Positions 8,575-17,550 of a DNA stretch of 64,000 nucleotides are shown piece after piece; positions within the stretch are counted from its first letter, which is position 1; every line of letters starts with the position of its first letter. The notes under the pieces are model-generated. The model saw only the letters and a list, made by a program, of their open reading frames with translations. It made no database searches and had not been told where the DNA came from. The position numbers and the translations under genes are program-made. Source of the stretch: an uncultured Nitrospira sp. (GTDB lineage Bacteria; Nitrospirota; Nitrospiria; Nitrospirales; Nitrospiraceae); the NCBI GenBank assembly GCA_902500825.1, contig CABVRX010000013.1, positions 1 to 64,000 of the forward strand. The letters are read 5' to 3'.

Positions 8575-8937
8575 CGGTGTGTTTGCATTTCCTCCGTGCG
8601 AGGCGTCCCGACATCATTTTTGTTCATTGCCCGCACGTGGCTGAAACAGGAAAAGCAAAAAAAATGCCTAACAGCAAGTATCTACTGTTCGTTAATTCAT
8701 GAGGAGTTCTAAGTGTTGTTCTCGTTCTAAGGGCTCAGCGAGTGTCCTCATAGGTAACATGCGCATCAAATATGTGCATGATGTTCGTTCAGCCTGCCGC
8801 GCGCCCCTGGCTCCCCTCTCCGCAGTACACCTCGCCTGTGAGAGATTGAAAAAACCTATCCATACTGCATCGCCTCCCGTATGATTCATGTGGTTGCGGC
8901 AGCAATTCGTTTCAGCATATAAGGTGGGAGATCGATA
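8575..8937. other. Divergent intergenic region
   Basis: About 360 bases between the minus-strand BACON-Fn3 gene and the plus-strand membrane-protein gene. It must hold both promoters, but I see no clear -35/-10 pair. The short ORFs in it have no ribosome-binding site or recognisable protein. Confidence 0.4.
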
Positions 8938-9207
8938 GTGTCGGCTGTTCGGATTGTGACACAAGAGGAAGCCCCTCCTGCACCCGTCACGACTGTACAC
9001 ACCTCTGCTACGGGAGTCTGGATCTACATTGTTACAACGATGGCACTCATTGCAGTGATCGGCACATGGCTGGTTTGGTTCTCGGCGTTTATTCAGAGGA
9101 GTCTTCACGAAGAAGATATTCGAGCAGCTTGCCGACGGGCCATGCCGGAAACGGCTGACCGTTGTTTTGATACGGTGATCATTCAGCGGGGAGGGATACG
9201 GCGTTGA
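8938..9207 (+). CDS. Small single-pass membrane protein
   Basis: 89 residues starting with GTG; GGTGGGAG lies about 9 bases upstream. One strong transmembrane helix (WIYIVTTMALIAVIGTWLVWF, about residues 28-48) is followed by a short domain with two Cys (RAACRRAMPETADRCFD). Its TGA overlaps the ATG of the outer-membrane gene (TGATG), so the two are translationally coupled. Not recognised. Confidence 0.65.
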   Translation: MSAVRIVTQEEAPPAPVTTVHTSATGVWIYIVTTMALIAVIGTWLVWFSAFIQRSLHEEDIRAACRRAMPETADRCFDTVIIQRGGIRR

Positions 9208-10187
9208 TGGCGGCATGGCAGGTACATGCTCAGGTATGTTCATCGATTGGTCTTCTGCTGCTCATGACCTCGTCTGCTCCAAGCTGGGGACAGGATTCTG
9301 ATCCTCACGTACAGCCGCGTGTGGAATTATCTGTGAGGTCGTGGTTGTTTACGGCAGGCGAAGCAAAATGGAGTCACAATGCTTCGGGGCTTGACCCACA
9401 ACTTGGCGACCCTACCTCTAAACTCACGTATAAGGACAACGATACCCATCTGATAGGGCTAGGAGCGAAAGTGCATGTGAATCGACGATTGTCGTTGCAG
9501 GGAGAGTTTGCCTTTTCCGTGGACTTTGATCGAGGCTCATTGATCGATGATGACTACCTAGCAGGACAACGATTGTTCTCGCGCACAAGCAGCGACATCA
9601 TGGGAAAAGGAACCTGGTATGTCCAGGCAAATGCGGGGTATCGCGCAGTCGAATTTCCGAACGGCCGCGGCCATTTCGATGTGCTGGCAGGGGTACAGTA
9701 TTGGAGAACGACGTACGAGGCAACCGGGTTCAGTCGAATCGTTTGCGATTCGTCGGTCATCAGTTGCACTCCTGCTGCATCTAGTTTTCCGGCGATCAAG
9801 AATACAACCCATTGGATTACGCCGCTACATGTTGGGGGGGACTTCGAATATCGAGTCATGCCGCGAGTCAGCGCAAATTTCAGGATGACATTTTCTCCCG
9901 CCAGCGTCGTCTTCAACGAGGATATCCATTTTCTACGCAGTGATTTGCAACAGGACCCAAGCTTTTCGATGTGGGGCCTCGGATTAGGTGCAAGTGTTGA
10001 ACCCTCAATACGTGTCAGGCTGACCGATCATCTTTCGCTCACAGGTGGGTATCGCATCATGTGGAACAGGACGTATTATGGCAGATGGCAAAATCATCCC
10101 ATCGGAAGCGGGTCCGAAAGCGCTCCTATCAATGAGTTTCAAACAATCCGCCATGGTGTCGTCGTCGGGCTGACCGGGTCCTTTTAG
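9207..10187 (+). CDS. Outer-membrane beta-barrel protein
   Basis: 326 residues with a signal peptide (SIGLLLLMTSSAPSWGQ), alternating hydrophobic and polar strands throughout and a C-terminal Phe, as expected of an outer-membrane barrel. Motifs GEAKWSHNASG, SKLTYKDNDTHL and HFDVLAGVQYW resemble omptin-fold or related small barrel proteins, but omptin catalytic residues cannot be assigned. It starts inside the stop of the small membrane gene and converges on the helicase gene. Role unknown. Confidence 0.8.
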   Translation: MAAWQVHAQVCSSIGLLLLMTSSAPSWGQDSDPHVQPRVELSVRSWLFTAGEAKWSHNASGLDPQLGDPTSKLTYKDNDTHLIGLGAKVHVNRRLSLQGEFAFSVDFDRGSLIDDDYLAGQRLFSRTSSDIMGKGTWYVQANAGYRAVEFPNGRGHFDVLAGVQYWRTTYEATGFSRIVCDSSVISCTPAASSFPAIKNTTHWITPLHVGGDFEYRVMPRVSANFRMTFSPASVVFNEDIHFLRSDLQQDPSFSMWGLGLGASVEPSIRVRLTDHLSLTGGYRIMWNRTYYGRWQNHPIGSGSESAPINEFQTIRHGVVVGLTGSF

Positions 10188-10208
10188 ATTGCTCAATTGA
10201 TGGACCAG

Positions 10209-11264
10209 CTATCGCCTCGGGCGTCCGGCCGGTAGGGTTTCTTCTTCATACTCAAAGAAAAGTTGCTTGGCTTCCGGATGGAGTTGGCTGGAGTGGCCGT
10301 AAGGGATTCCAAGCGTTTTAAACAACGGCGTTAATTTCCCGTTCGGATGCAGATAACCGGCTCTGAGGGGTACGGTACGCTTGCCGTGACGCACGAGTCG
10401 GCAAACAGTGGATCGGATGGAGGTCAGCCAATCGGCGATGTCCTGCGGATTGCCGATCGAGGCAGAGAGCAATAGTAGTCTGGCCTGTGAAGGGCAAAAG
10501 ATGATGGTCTCTTCCCATACCACTCCGCGCTCAGGGTCAGCGAGATACTGAGACTCGTCTAAAATGACAAGCCCTAGTGTGTCCAACCTCACATCGATTT
10601 CTCCGCTGGCGGCATCATAGAGCAGGTTTCGCAGGATTTCCGTCGTCATGATGAGCAACGGCGCTTGCCCGTTCTCCTGGCGATCTCCGGTCAGAATGCC
10701 GACCGCATCAGGGCCGAAGATCCGAGAAAACTCCGTATATTTCGTGTTGGACAAGGCCTTAAGCGGCGAGGTGTAAATGACCGTCCGATTGTCTTCCATG
10801 GCTCGGCGGGCGGCTTCAACGGCTACATACGTTTTTCCGCTGCCGGTGGGGACGCTGATCACGACGTCGGTCTCCCTCACGGCAGACAAGGCTTCGGTTT
10901 GCCAAGGGTCTGGTACGAACGGTTGCGGAGACGGCACGCCGATCCCTTCCAGCCACTCCGACAGCGAGACGGCGGTTTCAGCAGATTCCGACTCTGCTCT
11001 ACGTGGCGCTGCTTTTTTGCGAGCGATCGTCGGAGGAAGATGGATGTGGGACGATCCGGATTCTGACCGAGCATGCTGTTCTCCGATCAAGGCCTGCAGA
11101 TCGGATTCGAGGCCGGCGCGATTCTGGCTCGAATGCTGAAGAAGCAGCTCGATCAGGCGCTTCTTGCCGGCACGAAAATGGCGATGGACACGTCCACGGG
11201 CCAGGCGATGTAAGAGCGTCACGGGTTGTTGGACAAGCAGTTGTTCAAGTTCGTCAGTATTCAT
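10209..11264 (-). CDS. Ski2-like DExH helicase, N-terminal half (RecA1)
   Basis: 351 residues. After ~140 residues without known motifs comes the Q-like region (PDPWQTEALSAV), Walker A (SVPTGSGKT), motif Ia (YTSPLKALSNTKY), a variant motif II (LDESQYLADPERGVVWEE, where Mtr4/Ski2 have DExH) and motif III (LLSASIGNPQDIADWL). It stops after RecA1. Motifs IV-VI are in the gene at 11261-13120, which is transcribed first. The ATG at 11264 overlaps that gene's TGA (ATGA). Likely an RNA or DNA helicase acting as a two-subunit enzyme; substrate unknown. Confidence 0.9.
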   Translation of the reverse strand: MNTDELEQLLVQQPVTLLHRLARGRVHRHFRAGKKRLIELLLQHSSQNRAGLESDLQALIGEQHARSESGSSHIHLPPTIARKKAAPRRAESESAETAVSLSEWLEGIGVPSPQPFVPDPWQTEALSAVRETDVVISVPTGSGKTYVAVEAARRAMEDNRTVIYTSPLKALSNTKYTEFSRIFGPDAVGILTGDRQENGQAPLLIMTTEILRNLLYDAASGEIDVRLDTLGLVILDESQYLADPERGVVWEETIIFCPSQARLLLLSASIGNPQDIADWLTSIRSTVCRLVRHGKRTVPLRAGYLHPNGKLTPLFKTLGIPYGHSSQLHPEAKQLFFEYEEETLPAGRPRR

Positions 11265-13120
11265 GGCAATTCCTCCAACACTCCACGTCGGATCAATGTG
11301 ATGGCTTGCGAAGCAGAGTCGGCGAGGCCGGGGTGCGTAGATTTTAAAGCCTGCACCTGTGACAAAAATTCCAGGGTCCTCGCCAATAATCGGTAGATGT
11401 CGCCCTCCGCCATCGTGGTCAGACGACAAAGTCCGATCCATGTGAGAGAGGGATCGGCGACCCAGCGCTCAACCAAGGCTGCCACATCGGCGCGTAGGAG
11501 GGGAGGATCTTCGTAGGGAGATAAACTCTCCGCCAACTTGCGAACCTGCCCGAGTAAAGAACTCAGCCCAGGACTGATGCGTGGGAACGCTCCGGGACGA
11601 TCATCATCGTGAGCCAGACTGGCTAAGATACCGGCGAGGAGAGATGGGTCCGCTCCTGTAAAGGCTTCAGCACGGATGAGTTCCGTAATCAGCAGCGAAT
11701 GATCGATCCGGATCAGTCGTGCCCAGTCGCCTTCGATGGTTAATTGTGTCGCCGGGGTGAGATACCCGAATTTCTGCAGTACTTCCACGCGTTCTTGGAA
11801 GCGATGCCACAAACTGGTCCGCAGTGCTTGTATCGATTTCGTGTGGCGCTGCTGTTCCTGGCGAAGTCGGGATGCAGTCATGAAGTCCTTGTGGCAGGCT
11901 GGTCGCGAAGGGCAAGTCGGGCAGGGGAAGTCACCCAACGATTGGACGATGGCATCAGGCAATGGGTCGATGCCGGTGGATACGAGTATGGGAAGTACGG
12001 GCAAACGCGACGGCAGTTCTTCTAAGTGATGGCTGAGTCGATCGAACGTGTCAGTGGAGCACCAGGGATATGCTGGCGTCTCCGCGCACTCGTAGGTGCG
12101 ATCGTAGACTTCCTTCACGCTGGTGACTGGGCATTCGGTGACGGCGCTGTCCGATCGTAAGACGGTGAGCATGGAATTCTTTTGCCCCTTACTCCGATAT
12201 TGCCGGAGCACAATCCCGCGTCCTCTGCTGAGTCCTATGACACGCCCCGCTGTCAAGAACGGCAACCGTGCTGAAATTTCTGGAGATTCCGCCCGGTGCG
12301 TCTGATGTCGTGTGTGGCGGTGTCTTCGCGCATGGTCGAAGGTGTGCCATTGGGTGATCCAGTCCGTACAGACGCGAGGGCCGAACGGCTCCATCTGCAC
12401 ATGGAGCGCGTCGAGTTTTTGCTCGAGGAGTTCGGCGCGTTGATTCAGTTGGAATTGAGCGAAACTTTTGGCCAGAATCCCTTGAATCTGTTCATGGGGA
12501 TGAGCTTTCAGGAGGTTCAAAACCATCGGGTAGCTGATGGTAAACTGGCTGTCGATGGCTTCCGGCTGTCCGGTCAATCCTTTGGTCAGAACCGTCAGAT
12601 CGATATACGGAGAGGGAGTTACGATCGCAAACCCAACGTGATCCTTCCCGCGGCGACCGGCTCGTCCTGCAATCTGCTGGACTTCGCCGATGGTCAGGTC
12701 AGTGAAGTCGCGGGACTTGCGGATGCTCGATTGGGTGATCACGACCGTCCTGGCGGGAAAATCGACGCCGGCCGCCAAAGTCGTCGTGGCGAATACCGCG
12801 TCGAGATGGCCTTGTCGCATCAACTCTTCGATCGCGATTTTCCAAGAAGGCAGATGCCCGGCATGATGGGCGGCGATCCCGATCCGTTTCACAATGGGAA
12901 TCAACGGGTGTTCGGCAATACTGGGGTGCTGAACTGTGATCCGTTCAAGTGCGACGGCGATCGCTTCCTGTCGTGCCGGAGGGAGCACAAGATCGGCATG
13001 GTCAAACGTTTCCATAGCCTCGTCACAGGCCCGGCGTGAAGTGAGAAACACGATGGCTGGTGTGAGGTGTTTGTGACGAAGCGCAGTGATGAGGTCAACC
13101 GGATGGATCGACGGCGGCAT
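11261..13120 (-). CDS. Ski2-like DExH helicase, C-terminal half (RecA2 plus C-terminal domains)
   Basis: 619 residues. It opens directly with RecA2: motif IV (PAIVFLTSRRACDEA), motif V (FATTTLAAGVDFPARTVVI) and motif VI (IAGRAGRRGKD), followed by a winged-helix and helical region as in Mtr4/Ski2-type proteins. A cysteine cluster near residue 400 (CPTCPSRPACH) could bind metal. There is no Walker A or B, so it cannot hydrolyse ATP without the partner encoded downstream at 10209-11264. Its start overlaps the end of glgC by 26 bases. Confidence 0.9.
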   Translation of the reverse strand: MPPSIHPVDLITALRHKHLTPAIVFLTSRRACDEAMETFDHADLVLPPARQEAIAVALERITVQHPSIAEHPLIPIVKRIGIAAHHAGHLPSWKIAIEELMRQGHLDAVFATTTLAAGVDFPARTVVITQSSIRKSRDFTDLTIGEVQQIAGRAGRRGKDHVGFAIVTPSPYIDLTVLTKGLTGQPEAIDSQFTISYPMVLNLLKAHPHEQIQGILAKSFAQFQLNQRAELLEQKLDALHVQMEPFGPRVCTDWITQWHTFDHARRHRHTRHQTHRAESPEISARLPFLTAGRVIGLSRGRGIVLRQYRSKGQKNSMLTVLRSDSAVTECPVTSVKEVYDRTYECAETPAYPWCSTDTFDRLSHHLEELPSRLPVLPILVSTGIDPLPDAIVQSLGDFPCPTCPSRPACHKDFMTASRLRQEQQRHTKSIQALRTSLWHRFQERVEVLQKFGYLTPATQLTIEGDWARLIRIDHSLLITELIRAEAFTGADPSLLAGILASLAHDDDRPGAFPRISPGLSSLLGQVRKLAESLSPYEDPPLLRADVAALVERWVADPSLTWIGLCRLTTMAEGDIYRLLARTLEFLSQVQALKSTHPGLADSASQAITLIRRGVLEELP

Positions 13121-14333
13121 GTAGCTTCATTCCCTTTGAGATGACCACAAGACCTGATTCCGTGACGGTAAATCGTTGCGCGTCGGCCTCTCGATCGTAC
13201 CCAATTTCCGTATGAGGAGGGATCGTCACATCTTTGTCGATGATGGCGCGTTTAATCCGGCTCTCTGCGCCGATGGTCACGTTTTCCATGACGATGGATT
13301 CACGAACATCCGCATGGTCTTGCACGCGGACGTTCGGGGACAAAATCGAATTTTGGACCCGTCCACCAGAAACGATGCAGCCGCCGCAGACGATCGAATC
13401 GAGAGCGACACCCATCCGTCCTCCCTGAAAATCCTGCGCGAAGACGAATTTTGCCGGCGGAAACTGTCCTTGATAGGTTCGAATCGGCCATTCAGAGTGG
13501 TACAGGTTAAATTGAGGATCAACGGCGACCAAATCCATGTTGGCTTCCCAGTATGCGTCGAGTGTCCCAATGTCCCGCCAGTACTTGACAGCTTTCCTGT
13601 TGGCGTCCTGAAATTTGAAGGCATAGACACGCCCTTGTTCGATCATTCTGGGAATGATATTTTTCCCGAAGTCATGCGCGCTACCCTCCCGTGCGTCTGC
13701 AATCAAGTGTTCGCGGATCGCCTTTGTACGGAACAGGTAGATGCCCATCGACGCAAAGGCATGGGCGGGATCGTTGGGGAGCGGAATGGGATGCGCCGGC
13801 TTTTCATCGAAGCGGGTAATCCGATAATCTTCATCCACTGCGATCACTCCAAAACGAGAGGCTTCCTGGACGGGAATGTCGATGGCACCGACGACCGCAT
13901 CCGCGCTCTTGGCGATGAGCCAGTGGTACATTTCCGCATAGTTCATTTTGTAGACGTGATCGCCGGCGAGGATCAGCAGAAATTCCGGGTGTTCTCCGTC
14001 GATCAAGAACATATTCTGATACACGGCGTCGGCGGTGCCACGGTACCAATCTTCGCTGATGCGTTGTTGAGGAGGGACCGAGGCGATATACTCGCCGAGT
14101 TCAGCGTTGAGGATATTCCAGCCGGTCCGGATATGGCGATCGAGCGAATGCGACTTGTATTGAATGAGCACGACGATCTTACGAAGTCCGGAGTTGAGGC
14201 AGTTACTTAAGGTAAAGTCGATGATACGATACTTCCCGCCGAAGGGAACAGCCGGCTTCGCACGTTGGTCCGTCAGCGGAAAGAGTCGCTCGCCTTTTCC
14301 ACCGGCCAATACCATAGTAAAGATGTTTTTCAT
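13095..14333 (-). CDS. glgC: Glucose-1-phosphate adenylyltransferase
   Basis: 412 residues, near the usual GlgC length. [12 protein letters not shown] is the nucleotide-binding loop; [12 protein letters not shown] and FDEKP hold catalytic and substrate residues, and the C-terminal third is a left-handed beta-helix ([18 protein letters not shown]-type repeats). It makes ADP-glucose for glycogen synthesis in the cytoplasm. The start at 14333 ([12 protein letters not shown]) fits the family; in-frame upstream codons are not conserved. No other glycogen gene is nearby; it shares its operon with the split helicase. Confidence 0.95.
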   Translation of the reverse strand: MKNIFTMVLAGGKGERLFPLTDQRAKPAVPFGGKYRIIDFTLSNCLNSGLRKIVVLIQYKSHSLDRHIRTGWNILNAELGEYIASVPPQQRISEDWYRGTADAVYQNMFLIDGEHPEFLLILAGDHVYKMNYAEMYHWLIAKSADAVVGAIDIPVQEASRFGVIAVDEDYRITRFDEKPAHPIPLPNDPAHAFASMGIYLFRTKAIREHLIADAREGSAHDFGKNIIPRMIEQGRVYAFKFQDANRKAVKYWRDIGTLDAYWEANMDLVAVDPQFNLYHSEWPIRTYQGQFPPAKFVFAQDFQGGRMGVALDSIVCGGCIVSGGRVQNSILSPNVRVQDHADVRESIVMENVTIGAESRIKRAIIDKDVTIPPHTEIGYDREADAQRFTVTESGLVVISKGMKLHAAVDPSG

Positions 14334-14472
14334 AGGCCGAATTCTAGCAGGACCTCCATGAAATAGAAAGGAAGCGGAATCGTTGACTTCCCGTCCCATG
14401 CGGATAATACTAGCCTCCAGAACACGGGAGTGAGCATCTCCGGGTCCGTTGACCATGAACAAAGGAGCGAGC

Positions 14473-14775
14473 ATGAAGCGAGATGTCGTTGTCGCGGCTC
14501 TCCCGCGAGTCGATTCGAGGCGGGTGGCGAAGCTTGCGGAGAAATCCTCAGACCCATTACGCAACATGGCCTGGCGCCTGGAAAAGCTGGAGGGACAGAT
14601 CCAGAAGCTGTCCGAACTGGTTCGGGACCATGCCGAGGATATGGATCGATTGGTTCGTATCGTTGCAGAGAACCAGGATGTGGTCCGCCGGCAGTTGCTT
14701 CGGAAGCATCATGAGAAAGTTCGGGTGAGAAAGCATCTCCGTGAAATAGGCCTCAAGGTTGGAGTGGACCGCTGA
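14473..14775 (+). CDS. Small coiled-coil protein, unknown function
   Basis: 100 residues from an ATG with AAAGGAG five bases upstream. A central heptad-like stretch (LRNMAWRLEKLEGQIQKL through VRIVAENQDVVRRQLL) predicts a coiled coil; the C-terminus is basic. It has no signal or membrane segment and is divergent from glgC. Not recognised. Confidence 0.7.
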   Translation: MKRDVVVAALPRVDSRRVAKLAEKSSDPLRNMAWRLEKLEGQIQKLSELVRDHAEDMDRLVRIVAENQDVVRRQLLRKHHEKVRVRKHLREIGLKVGVDR

Positions 14776-14860
14776 TCGCACAGACGAAGTCACGCCGGCT
14801 TATCCCTTCACGCTCTTGTTCAATTTCGGCAGATTGGTGACTGCCGCAATCCTTACGTCG

Positions 14861-14891
14861 TTGTCACGTCGATGAACTCATCGGGTATAAT
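14861..14891 (+). promoter_or_regulatory. Sigma70-type promoter of the efflux operon
   Basis: TTGTCA (14861-14866) and a perfect TATAAT (14886-14891) are separated by 19 bases. Transcription would start near 14898, downstream of the first possible GTG at 14895. This argues that the TolC-like protein starts at the GTG at 14916, which has AGGAGAGG upstream. Confidence 0.65.
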
Positions 14892-14915
14892 TCGGTGATC
14901 AGGAGAGGTGTATTT

Positions 14916-16274
14916 GTGCAGGTGAGCCCAACATGGCGTGCTGGACGTATGGTTCAACGACTGCGCATTGTCTCTCTCTGCGCCACAATCGCACACGGCG
15001 GTTACGTTGGTGACGAAGCGCTGGCGACAGAGCAATCGACGAACGTAAGTTCCGGTATTGCTTCGTCGGTCATCTTACCTTCGATATCAACGCTACGATT
15101 GAGCTTGGAGGAGACGATCGGTCTTTTTCTTCGGCAGAACCTTGATCTGTTGATCGCGAAATACGGGATCGAGTTCAGCAAGGGGCAGCAGATTACTGCC
15201 CGACTGTTTCCAAACCCCGTTGCCTCCATGGGATTGGTGAGTTCACCAGTTCAAGGCCGCACGATGGGGAACAGCGGACAGGTCTCTCCGCAGATCCAGC
15301 AGTTGGTCGAGTTGGCGGGCAAACGAGGTTATCGGATCGAGAGTGCGGAATACGGACTGCAGTCTGCGGAGGCCGCCTTTGAAGATGCGGTTCGGCAACT
15401 GAGTTTCGCCGTCAAGGATGCCTACTACCGTGTCCAACTGGCGCGGAGACGGCTGGCATTGGCGGAGGAAAATAAAGATCGTTTCTCGCGGATTCTCGAA
15501 GTCAATACGATTCGATTCAAGAAGGGGTTTATTGCCGAGGTCGATTTGATCCGTATCCGGTTGCAGTTTATCGACTTTCACTCGCAAGTGATTCTGGCCA
15601 TTCAAGAAGCGCAGTCGGCTAGATCAGATCTTAGACAATTGTTGCGGTCTTCGCCGGCGAGCGACCTGGAACTGACCACCGAACTGGATTACAAGCGGGT
15701 AGATCCGGACATCGTCAAGCTCCGTGCTGTGGCCATCGACGCGCGCCCCGATGTTCGCACAAAGCGGATGATGCTGTCACAGCGCGAGGCTGAACTGAAG
15801 CTCGCCAAAGCGTACCGGATTCCCGATGTCACAGTCGGGGCGGGTTATGCCATCCAAGGCTCGCATGGCCCCGACAACTCTAACCAGATGGCTCTCAGCT
15901 TTGGTGTGCCGCTGCCGTTGTTCAATCGCAACCAAGGCGGTATCATGCAGGCGGAGGTTGCGATGCAGGTTGCAGGAGCTGACCTCGGCAAGACATTGAA
16001 TCAAGTCGAGAATCAAGTAGATGCCGCCTATCGCAATTTGATCGAAAGTCGTCGATTGGTTGAAGCGTTTCTGGGAGGGGTGCTTGATGATGCGCGCTCG
16101 ACGATTGCGATCGTCGAGCGGGCCTATGAGCGAGGTGGAGTCACTCTGCTTGATTTGCTCGATGCCGCGAGGACGTCGAGGACGATTCAGCAAAACTATA
16201 TTGAAGCCTTGTTCAATTACCAACGGAATGTGATTCAACTGGAGAGTGCCGTCGGACAGGAACTCGCATCATGA
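14916..16274 (+). CDS. TolC/CzcC-family outer-membrane efflux protein
   Basis: About 452 residues from GTG 14916 (or 459 from GTG 14895). It contains two OEP repeats of long alpha-hairpins (LSLEETIGLFLRQNLDLL at the first, VDAAYRNLIESRRLVEAF and GGVTLLDLLDAARTSRTIQQNY at the second), with the ITARLFPNPVASMGL segment typical of CzcC. It forms the outer-membrane channel of a tripartite RND pump. It is the first gene of an operon and the adaptor lies 40 bases downstream. The N-terminal signal is poorly defined, so the start is uncertain. Confidence 0.9.
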   Translation: MQVSPTWRAGRMVQRLRIVSLCATIAHGGYVGDEALATEQSTNVSSGIASSVILPSISTLRLSLEETIGLFLRQNLDLLIAKYGIEFSKGQQITARLFPNPVASMGLVSSPVQGRTMGNSGQVSPQIQQLVELAGKRGYRIESAEYGLQSAEAAFEDAVRQLSFAVKDAYYRVQLARRRLALAEENKDRFSRILEVNTIRFKKGFIAEVDLIRIRLQFIDFHSQVILAIQEAQSARSDLRQLLRSSPASDLELTTELDYKRVDPDIVKLRAVAIDARPDVRTKRMMLSQREAELKLAKAYRIPDVTVGAGYAIQGSHGPDNSNQMALSFGVPLPLFNRNQGGIMQAEVAMQVAGADLGKTLNQVENQVDAAYRNLIESRRLVEAFLGGVLDDARSTIAIVERAYERGGVTLLDLLDAARTSRTIQQNYIEALFNYQRNVIQLESAVGQELAS

Positions 16275-16314
16275 TGCAGCCGGTAAGAATCGGGTTGAGG
16301 TCTCAGATTCGCAG

Positions 16315-17487
16315 ATGAAAGCCTTTCCTGGGTATTCCTGCAAGTGTTTCCCCGATCTTTCCTTAGCCCTCGCCTTGATCCTGGTTCTCTTGTTTCTCTC
16401 CACATGCGGTCCAAACGACCAGCCTCCGAGACTCGATGCGTCGACACACCAGTCGGCCAAGAACGGGACGCTACTTCAGGTCGGGACGGAACCTCATGTC
16501 GAGACGATGATCGTCGAGTTCAGTCCGTCTCGGCAGGGTTTAACCCTCTCGGGTAAGATCGCCTACGGCGAGGACCGGTACTCGCGGATTTCCTCTCCTT
16601 TACAGGGGCGTGTCATGGAAGTGCGAGCCCGTCTGGGGGGAAGGGTAAAAGCCGGGGATGTTCTACTGGTCGTCGATAGTCCTGATATTGCACAGGCTTA
16701 CTCAGAATATGTCAAGGAGGACTCCGAGTTACAGTATGCGACGAGGGCGTACGAATTGGCGAATGACCTGTATGAGACCAAGGCACTGGCTCTTAAGGAC
16801 TTGAAGCAAGCGGAAAACGAATTGATCAAAGCCCGAGCGGAGTTTCGCCGCGCGAAAGAACGGTTGCTTTCGCTCAGGATTGCGCCGGACGAGTTGAGCA
16901 AGCCACTGGATAAGCAACGGATCACGTCACGATACGAGATGAAGAGTCCGTTGACCGGGGTCGTTGTCGAACGTACCGTCACACCCGGACAGTCGGTGAC
17001 CGGAGATCCCGTCAATGTGCTCTTTACGGTTGCTGACTTGGATGTACTGCAGGTCGTGGCCGATGTCTACGAGCGTGATCTGTCATTGGTACGGGAGGGA
17101 CAGTCCGCAGTTGTGAAAGTAGAGGCTTATCCCGACGTCGAATTTCCCGCTGTGGTGATGGTCGTTGAGGATGTCGTGGACTCCGCGACCAGAACGATTA
17201 AGGTTCGGGCTCGCGTCGACAATGAGTCGCACAAGTTGAAGCCCGAGATGTTCGCTCGCCTGCAACTCGATGTCAGTGACCAGCGACAATTTCTGACTGT
17301 CCCGCGTGAGGCAGTACTGGAGGTTGACAGCAGACAGTTTGTGTATGTTGTGGAAAGCGAAAACCGGTATGTGAAACGGGAAGTCAAAACCGCTAATGTT
17401 TCCCCAGGCCAGACTCGCGTCCTCGAAGGGCTGGAGCAAGGAGAGCGGATCGTGACCAAAGGCGCCGTCTTGATAAAAGGGCAATAA
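16315..17487 (+). CDS. RND efflux periplasmic adaptor (HlyD/CusB family lipoprotein)
   Basis: 390 residues. The signal segment ends in a lipobox (FLSTC), so it is probably anchored in the inner membrane. A barrel-sandwich half (SRISSPLQGRVMEVRARLGG ... GDVLLVVDSPD), a helical hairpin with coiled-coil content, the second lipoyl half (SPLTGVVVERTVTPGQSV) and a beta-barrel/membrane-proximal domain follow in order. It links the TolC-like channel and the RND pump. His/Met-rich metal sites are not evident. The ATG at 16315 is the natural signal-peptide start, though its ribosome site is weak. Confidence 0.9.
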   Translation: MKAFPGYSCKCFPDLSLALALILVLLFLSTCGPNDQPPRLDASTHQSAKNGTLLQVGTEPHVETMIVEFSPSRQGLTLSGKIAYGEDRYSRISSPLQGRVMEVRARLGGRVKAGDVLLVVDSPDIAQAYSEYVKEDSELQYATRAYELANDLYETKALALKDLKQAENELIKARAEFRRAKERLLSLRIAPDELSKPLDKQRITSRYEMKSPLTGVVVERTVTPGQSVTGDPVNVLFTVADLDVLQVVADVYERDLSLVREGQSAVVKVEAYPDVEFPAVVMVVEDVVDSATRTIKVRARVDNESHKLKPEMFARLQLDVSDQRQFLTVPREAVLEVDSRQFVYVVESENRYVKREVKTANVSPGQTRVLEGLEQGERIVTKGAVLIKGQ

Positions 17488-17550
17488 GTCACGGACGCAT
17501 AAGCGACGAGTCTGTCTTGCCTCCGCAGCGTCGCCGAGTACAATGAAATC

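Noticed and set aside
12296-13039. Long plus-strand ORF (247 codons) opposite the helicase gene
   Set aside because: It lies antisense to a well-conserved helicase half; its protein has no domain. Shadow of the high-GC codon pattern.
13176-14210. 344-codon plus-strand ORF opposite glgC
   Set aside because: Antisense shadow of glgC, whose motifs are clear on the minus strand.
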